Assembly (NCBI GenBank): GCA_015680685.1
Contig: MNCI01003962.1
Span: 419,161 to 483,160 of the forward strand
Length of the DNA stretch: 64,000 nt
Direction: 5' to 3'
Source: Gnetum montanum
Taxonomy: Eukaryota > Streptophyta > Gnetopsida > Gnetales > Gnetaceae
Of the stretch, positions 55,835 through 64,000 are shown in pieces (position 1 is the stretch's first letter; every line of letters starts with the position of its first letter). The notes beneath the pieces were generated by a model. The model searched no databases. It was not told the DNA's origin and saw nothing but the letters and a program-made list of their open reading frames with translations. The position numbers were made by a program, and so were the translations under genes.

Positions 55835-56950
55835 TTATTCATAATAAATTTTGACTTGTTGGATGTTGAAAAGAATAAGATTATGTGGATGAGATGAGTG
55901 GTAGATATGTAAGGCACTATATGGATAAGTGGCTTGAGCAATGTATGGTCCCTTCCAAAATATCTGGAATTTAGCCTTTTGGGGTAGATGATTAGGATTA
56001 TAGTAGAGGACCTCATCACCTAGTTTTATAGTTACATGTCTTATTTGTGTATCATGCCTAATTCTAGAGTAATTTTTATGGACTTCATTACTCATTAGTG
56101 CTATGAGCCTATTCTCATCTAGGAGACTCAAGTTCATGAGATGTTCTTATGAGGCTAAGCTCAAGTTAAGGTTAAGTTCACTGGCAATAACTAGAGTGTG
56201 AAGCTATGCCTAGATTGGAAGCATTGGAAACTTACCATACACTAACTTGTATGGTGAGTACCCTATAGGTAATTCCCAAAATTTCCTATAGGCCCATAGA
56301 GTTTCATTTAGTTTAGTGCTCTAGTCTTTCCTAAATCTATAAATCATTCTAGTAAGTATTCTAGTAATTCTATGATTAGTCACTTTGCTTAACCATTTTC
56401 TTAGGGATGATATGATGTTGTTAAGTTATGGTTCACCCCAAGTTATTACATGATATTTTTGAATATAGCATCTGTGAAGTGAGTCCCATTGTCTGATATA
56501 AGCATCCTTGGTACTCCAAATTTATTCATCACATGTTGTTGAAAAAATTTGGTAGCTATCTTTATTGTACAATATTTTACTACTGTTACCTTTGTCCACT
56601 TCATACAATAATCCACAATCACAATGACATATCCTTTCCCATTTGAAATCGGTGTTATGGGTTCCATGAAATCAATTCTCTATATTTCAAATAGTTCAAG
56701 TGGATATATCCAATGTTGTGGCTATCATATCTAGTTGTAACTCCTCCATTTCTTTGGCATTGCTGACAAGATTATGCAAACGTTTGGGCATCTTTGAATA
56801 AGTTAGGCCCAAATTATCCTACCATCATTAGCTTAAGTGTCGTTCTACACCCTGTGTAGTGGCCACCACATGCGCCTTCATGGGCATAATATAAAACTCT
56901 TTATTCATCACATTCTAGCATACACCATCTGACAAACCCATCTGCATAGA
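55835..56950 (-). pseudogene. Integrase of element F
   Basis: The HHCC region is at about 56,890-56,760 (HEGACGGHYTGCRTTLKLM, then FKDAQTFA and CQQCQRNGG). The core is at 56,667-56,446, with VDYCMKWTKV (first Asp), KFGVPRMLISDNGTHFTD (second Asp). The C-terminal part is 56,137-55,835 (LGDEVLYYNPNHLPQKAKFQ, FWKGPYIA). The YNP...K-x-W-GP pattern is usual for Athila-group integrase C-termini. Several stops separate the parts. Confidence 0.75.
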
Positions 56951-57239
56951 TCTTTTATAGATTGCCATTGATTTCCATATACTTTTTTTCTCTATGAAGG
57001 AATTTCTCATGTTGTTTTCGACTCCATTCAGTAGGGAGCTCCTATGTTAATAGATAAGTTAGATATTATGTGGTACATGGTTTTCCTATTGAATTTATAG
57101 CCTATACCATTTTAATAAAAATATTTTCATTAGGAAATTAGCTCAATAAAGGTTCTAATTAATCTTTAGAATTCCATTTTAACCTTGATAGATGATTAGC
57201 TATCCACATTATTTGTTCCCTTTTTATCAATCATCATGA

Positions 57240-57836
57240 TGTCAAATTCTTACAATATTACAAGCCATCTTATCACTCTACAACTAACCACTGGTTTGTT
57301 CATGAGAAATCAAATGGAATTATGATCAATATGGACATAGATTTGGTACCCAAGCGCATATTTTTTGAATTTTTCAAGTGCATACATCATAGCCATTAGC
57401 TCTTTCTATTATGATGTAATTTAATTATGCTCTGGTGATGCTCATGCTGGCACAGTGAATGTAGTAAGGCCTCTTTTGATTACCTAATTATGTCAATATT
57501 ACACCAAGCACATAGTTGGAAGCATCATTCATGATATGAAAAGTTCTTGACCAATCCAAAGCTTGGAGGATTGGTGTCTCCAATAATTTTTTCTTCAAAG
57601 CTTTGAATGCCTTTTCACATGATTTTGTCGATTCGAAGGATGCATCATTATTCATGAGCTCTATAAGTCTGGCTATCTTTAAAACATTTTCTATGAATCT
57701 TCTATAGTATCCCATGTGGCCTAAGAATGATCTCCTATTTTTCACTATTTATGGCTTTTGAGTGATATTATATATGATTCTAATCTTTTGAAGATTCACT
57801 TCAATAATATTTTGGGAGATTTGATGTCCCATCACT
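57240..57836 (-). pseudogene. RT thumb/connection and RNase H of element F
   Basis: The frame 57,745-57,488 has RSFLGHMGYYRRFIENVLKI, CEKAFKALKKKLLETPIL and LDWSRTFHIMNDASNYVLGV. These match the end of an Athila-type RT and the first acidic motif (NDAS, normally CDAS) of RNase H. After a stop, YYASMSIT and LNYIIIERA (for YASRTLN...LNYTTTEKE) continue to about 57,250. Confidence 0.7.
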
Positions 57837-57837
57837 A

Positions 57838-58205
57838 TACCTATCTAGACCATAATATAGCTTTTTTGCTAGTTGAGCTTAAGATTTGTTTCAACACATT
57901 TCTTGAGTACCTGTTTTAATCAGTGTAGTGCTTGTTTGAAATCTAGCCCGTACATCGAAAAATTATCCATAAGCACTTTTTCACCATTCCCAATTTCCTT
58001 TATGGAAGATGCTAAGCACCAATACCTTTCTAGACTATAATATGGCTTTCTTGCCAGTTGAGCTTAAGATTTGTTTCAACACATTTCTTGAGTACTTGTT
58101 TCAACCAATCTAGTGCTTTTTTGAAATATAGCCCGTAAGTCAACAAATCATCCATAAACACTTTTGCACCATTTCCAATTTGCTTTATGGAAGATGCTAA
58201 GCACC
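57838..58205. repeat. Tandem duplication inside F reverse transcriptase
   Basis: Two copies of about 183 bp (57,838-58,018 and 58,019-58,205), differing at scattered positions. On the minus strand each copy encodes the catalytic palm piece (FMDDLLTYGLYFKKALDWLK in one; the other has a changed MDN), then LKKCVETNLKLN. The remaining RT upstream of this is not recognisable. Confidence 0.85.
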
Positions 58206-58289
58206 AATTCCATGAGATGAAGAGCTGGGATCCATTCTTGGTGATGTTAGTCTATGGTACTCAAGTAAATTATATTATGGAGTTTGTAT

Positions 58290-58990
58290 GATTGCATTTG
58301 CTAGTGAAACTACATGTTGGATGTGGTATCCATAAGGATGAGGTTGTTGATATGGATACTATTGGCAAGGTGATGGCATGGCCCATGCTTGGCATTATTT
58401 CCACTCCTGATGGTATTGCCCTTGTGGTTGTCGCAAAGCTTTACTATGATAGTATGTTGGTTGGAAATTCTACCTATAGTTACCTTGGAGATAAGGTAAC
58501 CTTTTGGCCTTTTTTTGACAAATTTAGGATTAACTACATATGCCCCCATTTCCTGTAAATGTGCCATTACTAGGCAACATCCCTTGAGATGTTCATACTA
58601 ACACATGGCACATCCTTTCTCATTGATGGAGCTAGTGTCTAAACACTCAGACACTATAGCCACTTTGCCCCTTTGTCCAAACTCTTTATTCTTTTTCTTG
58701 TCTTTCCCTTTTCTAAAGGTCTACTTCATTCTATCCTCTACGATATTTAATGCAGTTGCATATTTTTTGTCTACTGAGTTCCACATTTTTATTACCTTTA
58801 TTACAATATTGATTATAGTTTTTAAAATTTCTAGAGTCTTCTTTTGGATTTTTTGTTTCAATGTTTCCTCTTCTTAGGTATCACAAACTCATGCATCTCT
58901 TTTTCTAATAGATGGATCTCTGTTATACTCTTCTATTAATTTTCTCTTTCTTAACTCACCTTCTTCATTCTTCACTTGGTTGATTAGTTT
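58290..58990 (-). other. Unassigned region between gag and RT of F
   Basis: The minus strand has a Lys-rich frame (FRKGKDKKKNKEFGQRGKV) and a frame 58,567-58,310 (GAYVVNPKFVKKRPKGYLIS). The plus strand is also open at 58,292-58,558. I cannot assign it to protease or RT, and the usual protease motif was not found. Confidence 0.35.
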
Positions 58991-58999
58991 CTAAATTCA

Positions 59000-60448
59000 A
59001 TGGGCAATCATTTTGATAATATACCTTGGGCATAAATCCCAAGGGTCTCCGTAGTCTTATTTCATAACCCATCTACAATGTGTCTTAGTTGCTCCCTCTG
59101 TTAGAATCCATTACTTGGGCATCTATGTAATAATGAATAGTACCTACCCATTATTGCCTTAAGGGTTTCATGAAACCCTTTCTTCTATCCTTGGATTTTT
59201 TTTTCTAAGTTAGACATCTATGAGTATGTTTGGTATTTTTCATTGAAAATTTCTAGAATGATACTCCATCTTCTGATTGATTTAGGTTTGAGTGATCAGT
59301 ACCAGCTCTCTACCTCTTTAACAAGTATTCTTGGGAACAACTTCAAGTTTTTCCAATTACTTTCAATGTTCTATAGGACAAAGGCATCATGGAAAGCTTA
59401 TAGGTGGTGTTTTGGATCAGCATTTTAACCATCTTCAAATATTTTCATGTTATTCATATCAAGTCATTTGATATGGCTATTCGTCACATGCCTAGTTTGA
59501 ATGTGTATATCTTCTTGTATTTTAATCATGTTGCAAGTAGCCATCAGGGGTTCATCATCTTGATTAGGTTCATGTACTCAATTGTAGTAATGCCCCCTTC
59601 TATGCTCATCCCTTTTGTGAACTCTACGATACCTATGTCTATGCTATTTGTACTCTTCATCTTCTAAATCAAAATATCTAGAATGATAGTTATGACAGTC
59701 ATGAGTTCTCCTCTCTTTCCTATCATGGTCTTTGTACCTTTTCCTTCTTTTGTTAGAGTCTTCTAATGATCATGAGGATGCAAATGAGGTAGTATGAGAA
59801 TGGTGTTGACTTTTTCTCCTATGATTACTCTAATGTTCGTCTCTATGGGATCTGTAAGGAACTCTTGACCTTGAGTTCTGCTTGTACCTTTAGTCTTTTT
59901 CCTTCCTCTAGAGTATCTCTTCTAATTTAGAGTGTGATTTATTTCTAATAGGTTTCTCTAGTCAAATGATAGGCATTTGAGACTAGAACTCATGATTTTG
60001 ATGGAGTTGTTTAGTAATGAACAAATCTTCATCAAGTTCCTCCAAGATAATAGTAGAATTGACTATCTTTTCCTTATCTTGTTCATGTTTAGTTTCCATG
60101 GAATTATCTTTTCTTAATTGCTCATCAGTGGATCCATATGATCGGGTCATGTATTTGGTTTCATGATACCCTCCTAAGTGCTTCACTTAGTTTCATCTCC
60201 TTGATAGCATGTTGGAGAATAATTGATGCTAAATTCTTTGGTGGTAAAAAAATGTTCCCTTGAAGATCTCTCCACATAATTTGTCTGTCTTGATGAAATA
60301 TGCATGTAAAATTAGGATAGTAAGGATCATGATGGGAATATGAGATCCTTGTTTGCATTGGCATACTCCAGTCCTCCTCTTTATCGATTCTATCATTGAT
60401 TGTTTATGATTCCTTGGTAGGGGATGTTGTATTCTTGTTTGAAGACAT
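59000..60448 (-). pseudogene. gag of element F
   Basis: The ATG at 60,448 (MSSNKNTTSPTKES) lies about 120 bases after the PBS. The frame has stops but continues with QTRISYSHHDPYYPNF (60,350), ILEELDEDLFITKQLH, a basic Arg/His/Asp-rich stretch (about 59,790-59,690), and a capsid-like part near 59,430-59,330 (HDAFVLQNIESNWKKLEVVP). This is a gag-like layout, inferred mainly from position between PBS and pol. Confidence 0.5.
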
Positions 60449-60559
60449 GTTATGATTTAAGACATTTGTTTTAAGTATGCTTAGTTAGAGTTATGAATTC
60501 TAACTTTGTGTTTCAAGTACAATGAACTTTGTGTAATCAATTACTCAGCATACATTAAC

Positions 60560-60580
60560 TTGTCCCTAGCAATGATGCCA
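60560..60580 (-). other. Primer-binding site, tRNA-Asp type (F)
   Basis: The minus strand reads TGGCATCATTGCTAGGGACA. It differs from the tRNA-Asp site usual in Athila (TGGCGCCGTTGCCGGGGA) at five of the first 18 positions, all C-to-T or G-to-A changes. It lies about 11 bases after the LTR end. Confidence 0.6.
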
Positions 60581-60591
60581 ATGACGACGGT

Positions 60592-61455
60592 TGTAGTAAT
60601 TCAACACCCAACCATACAAGACATAGGCATTCACACATGACTAGATCATAATCCATGGATAAAAAAATGTTAATATGCTAGTAATTGATTTAATTTCATG
60701 ATCATCATCTTCCCACATGGAGCTAATGAAATTGAACTCTATGGTTAGCTCTTCATGAGGTATAAGATAAGTGATGTTGTTTGGCCCACTTAGCTTCTAG
60801 TAAACATGGTGAATATAAATATGACCTATAAACTAATTAAAATAAATAATGAATCTAGTTTAGCCTAGTGGGAGGCATATCCATTCCTAATCTTCTGTAC
60901 ACATCTTGGACTTTGTGTAACTACCACTAGATTACCAAGTGTACCACTACTAGGCATAGCAAGCAATAACACTACTAGGTTACCAAGAAGTTATACTTAA
61001 GTGCTTGAGATTAGTCATACTCATTCTACTTAATATGAACATGTAATAGTAAAGTGCTTTAGAACAGGAAATCATTAAGCTAGGAAATAGTAAGAAAATT
61101 ATTCTAAGTGTAAACAGTAAATCTAGGAGAATGCTACAATAGTGGAAAATAGCTCAATCATTATTTTGGATCACACTTGTGCCCAACTACAAAATGGCCA
61201 AATAAAGATGTCATTCACTAGTTCACGCTACACTACAGGAATTCACACTTCTAGTTGCTATGTCTAAATTCACGAAAACAAACTAAATGAGTTTCGGTAA
61301 GGGTAGATGAAATTGTGCTATGGATCATGTGCCTAAGTGTCATATTTATAGGTAGGCATGTGTGGCATGATATCAAATATCCGATATCATAGCTTAGGAT
61401 TTGATATCCAATACGTGATATTATGGCTATGATATTGGATATCCAATATCATAGC
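60592..61455 (-). repeat. 5' LTR of element F
   Basis: The left end (minus-strand 3' end) is ...GAATTACTACA at 60,592. The right end is uncertain: homology to the neighbouring LINE begins about 61,465. A TATAAATA box (minus) lies at 61,350-61,343. Beyond it a cluster of GGATATCC/GATATC palindromes (61,370-61,455) occupies U3. No second LTR was found to confirm the borders. Confidence 0.5.
61343..61350 (-). promoter_or_regulatory. LTR TATA box (element F)
   Basis: The minus strand reads CCTATAAATATG. It is in a position compatible with an LTR promoter, with about 750 bp of R-U5 downstream. Confidence 0.45.
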
Positions 61456-61464
61456 TGCTCAAAA

Positions 61465-63600
61465 ATTCATTCTATCACATCTTTTGTACTACCTAACATT
61501 CATTATCATACAAGATAGTATGGTTGATTGTTCTCTTATAAAATTTCCACTTTAGTTTTATTGGTATTCTTTTATCACATCAAACGTCACTAGCCTATCT
61601 TCATTGTGATCATCTTGCCTTAATTCTATTTCTTATATCTTTATTTATTTTACCATCTAATTCAAGGATTAATTCTAGGTAGTGAAACTATTTACAATAA
61701 AGAACTTTTTAGCCTTGAATTTTCACTTCTATTTCAACACTACTTATGCTATTATTAAAATTTCATTCTATATATTTTGTTTTACTTCTACTAATTTTTT
61801 ATCCTTTTGATTCTAGAGCATATCTCCACTTCTCCCTTTTAGAAGTAATATTTTCATGGACTATATCTTCCAACATAATATCATTTGTAAATAACATACA
61901 TGATGGGNAAAAAACTTAAACTTTAAGTGACCATGAGTGAACCATGAGTCATGCTATTACAACATGAGTCATGACAGTAATAGAGATAGAGAGAATTAAT
62001 TTCTAAAGATTTCACAAGTATACAACAAGTTATGGCGATGATCAATGATAAAAATTTTGAATTGTTGGATATCACAATATGTGATGATAAACCATGAGTA
62101 CATCATGAGTTATGGTGAATTTACCTTATTTTGAATGTTCAACCATGAGGTAATCACAAGTTGTAGTTACAATTCTGGATCATCCACATTCCAAGTGAAA
62201 ACAATAATGTTTTTTCTCCAATTGTTAAATATTTGTTCAACCTTTAAATTTTTGTTAACTAATAATATCATCCAAGAAATTCTAGTATCTGTTGTTACTT
62301 TCCAAGCTTCTATTGAAATGTTATTTAGTCTAATAACTTTTCCAATTCTTCTCTTTAATAAGATTGTCTTCACCTCAAAAAAGAAAATTTTAATAACCAA
62401 ACCAAAATTTAGTTTCTCTTCTTGGATTCCTTCGCTTGGGAATTCTTCATTTAATAATTTTTAAAAAATAAATTTTCCAACTATTTAAATTTCATTGTCT
62501 TTAATCAAAATTCTTTGTTTAGCTTCTTTGATGCATTTGCATGATTAATGTTCTTATATTTTTGGTTTTTGATATTTGTTAATTTATAAATAGAATTTTC
62601 TTCTTCCATTATTTCTAATTTCTCATAAAAGCTATCCAAGTCCTTATCTTTAACTTTTGTTACTACTAATGTTGCCTCTTTTTTTGTCATTTTTTATATC
62701 AACTTATTTTCTTGGCTACCACTTTGTTATCATTCCTTAAAGTATTTTTTTTCTTTTTTTTTTCTTTAGAACAGCATGTTGCACTTTATCACTACATCAT
62801 CACACTTCATTACTCAACCACCATGTCTCTTTTATGATGTATTTTTTACTTTCTATTTGATCCAACTTATTATTTTCAATATTTTTAAATGAAACTTTTC
62901 ATTTTGTCCTAAATTAAATTGGTATAGAAATCCAAATTTCAATGTACCATAATGAAGAAATTATTCTCTAAATAAGGTGATGTTATCTTCCTTTAAATTT
63001 CACCATTTTTATCAATTCATTTTCTTTTCTTTTGCTACCTTTGAAGCTCTAGATAACTAAATTCATTATCATTAGTTAATGCTAAGTTGCAAGGCATCCT
63101 CTAGGTATGACCTTGCAATCTTTGCACATGGCCTACTTTCTTTTACGTGGCAAGAAATAATAAATTTTTGTTTTATCCATATCACTCTTATATACAATTA
63201 AATAATTTTTCTTTTTTAAAAATAAGTATTTGTAATTCCAAAGTCATCAACACTTGCAAATTGTAGTAGTAAATCTCCAATTTATTGTGCTCTCCAAATT
63301 TAGATCCTGTATGAATCTTATCATATTCCATATTCATATATATAACATGATCACTAAAATACCTTTCAATAAATGTGCTTTCTTTCTAGGAAATTTTTTG
63401 AAGTGTCTAATCTATAAAATCCAAAAAATCTTACTTAATGAAATTTTCTTGGCCAATTTATGAAGCATATATGCTAATAATATTAATGATCTCATTTTCA
63501 AGCATAAGTTTGAAGCCTAAAACTTGGTTATCATAGTAGTATACTTGTACTATATTATCTTTGATAAATTAATCAACTATGATGACCACTCAATTATAAT
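61465..63600 (-). mobile_element. RTE-type LINE, decayed
   Basis: Minus-strand pieces occur in RTE order. Endonuclease-like (about 63,540-63,480): IINIISIYAS. Pre-RT helical region (62,690-62,505): KDKDLDSFYEKLEIMEEENS, IYKLTNIKNQKYKNIN. RT fingers (62,385-62,180): GKVIRLNNISIEAWKV, ISWMILLVNKNLKVEQIFNN, WRKN. RT palm and downstream (61,905-61,465): FTNDIMLEDIVHENITSKRE, KWRYALESKG, ISRSKTKYIE, then YLELILE. The palm motif FADD has become FTND. Plant RTE elements have these strings in this order. About 250 bp between fingers and palm are foreign. Confidence 0.75.
61908..62165. other. Foreign segment inside the LINE
   Basis: It starts at an ambiguous base (N at 61,908) and holds several ACCATGAGTCATG / CATGAGTTATGG words. 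It replaces the LINE RT region expected between WRKN and FTND. It could be a small insertion or a sequence-joining artefact. Confidence 0.4.
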
Positions 63601-64000
63601 AATTTCTCCTAAGTGGAAGAATTTATAACCCTAGCCTAAATCTTTAGCTTTCTCCCGTTTTTATCTTATTTCATGGAGGTAGACAATAGGTAACATCCTT
63701 CTTCTTAGCCTTATGTTGAAGAGCATTACATCAAGCATAAAAATTCTAACTAATGATTGGTCATAGCATAAAAATAAAAATCAAATCAACCTAACATACC
63801 AAAAGGAAAACATATGGTAAAACCATGACCAAAAGGATAAAAAGAGACTAAAATAGTTAAAGGAAGAAATATAATTAAGTAACTACACACATACTTGATG
63901 TATATAATAATTGAAACTTAAATTAACTGAAAGGAAAGATACATAATACATCTATAAATCTAAAAGTACTCATAAATCATTAATCATAATAACTCTATTC
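63600..64000. other. Non-coding stretch
   Basis: AT-rich. It may include the decayed 5' part of the LINE. I see no gene or repeat that I can support. Confidence 0.4.

Larger units (their letters stand above)
55810..61455 (-). mobile_element. Athila-like Ty3/gypsy element F
   Basis: Minus-strand order: 5' LTR (from about 61,455 to 60,592), PBS of tRNA-Asp type, gag (60,448-about 59.0), uncertain linker (59.0-58.2), RT remnant (58.2-57.75), RNase H (57.75-57.25), integrase (56.95-55.83). The RT (FMDDLLTYG, CVETNLKLNW), RNase H and integrase motifs resemble Athila, not Tat. No aRNH is seen. Heavily decayed. Confidence 0.65.

Noticed and set aside
58292-58567. Overlapping frames on both strands in element F as protease
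   Set aside because: No D-x-G active site or flanking hydrophobic pattern could be found.

Overview
This window is repeat-rich nuclear DNA from a land plant, probably one with a large genome. The retroelement families are plant-specific, coding is sparse, the GT-AG introns are AT-rich, and almost everything is decayed LTR retrotransposon. I cannot name the species. Two N bases (16,604 and 61,908) and several abrupt joins between truncated elements mean that some junctions could be assembly effects.

Most of the window (about 1.85-53.4 kb) consists of five copies or fragments of one Ty3/gypsy family of the Tat/Ogre type. It is identified by a second, archaeal-type RNase H after the normal one and by a protease of the D-x-G-x-x-x-N type. 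The copies are: E (1.85-2.19 kb, fragment), A (2.2-17.1 kb, minus), C (17.1-31.2 kb, plus, circularly permuted around one LTR), B (31.2-46.5 kb, minus) and D (46.5-53.4 kb, minus, interrupted by B). LTRs are 1.55-1.67 kb, start TGAAACAC, carry a CCCTATAAATA-type promoter about 1 kb in, and carry family-specific short repeats in U3.

The main observation is the architecture: 5' LTR - gag-protease - tandem array - an ANTISENSE spliced gene - tandem array - RT/RNaseH/aRNH/integrase - tandem array - 3' LTR. The antisense gene lies between protease and RT in A and B. C, D and E hold pieces of it in the matching places. In A and B it has eight exons with nearly identical lengths and intron phases, GT-AG borders, about 1,070 codons, and unrelated intron sequences. 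Exon 2 resembles the plant FCP1/SCP-like (NLI-interacting-factor) HAD phosphatase domain, with the catalytic aspartates replaced. Exon 7 is a helical/coiled-coil region and exon 8 an acidic tail. A CAG|G acceptor-like site lies just before the RT start in A, B and C. As in Ogre elements, the protease-RT interval may therefore be a sense-strand intron, with the antisense gene nested inside it.

From 53.4 to 61.5 kb lies a decayed Athila-like Ty3/gypsy element (F, minus). Its primer-binding site matches the tRNA-Asp type except for transitions. From 61.5 to 63.6 kb lies a decayed RTE-type LINE (minus). The left end (1-1.85 kb) holds a possible LTR piece and one small unrecognised reading frame that may be of host origin. 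No rRNA, tRNA or CRISPR feature was found.
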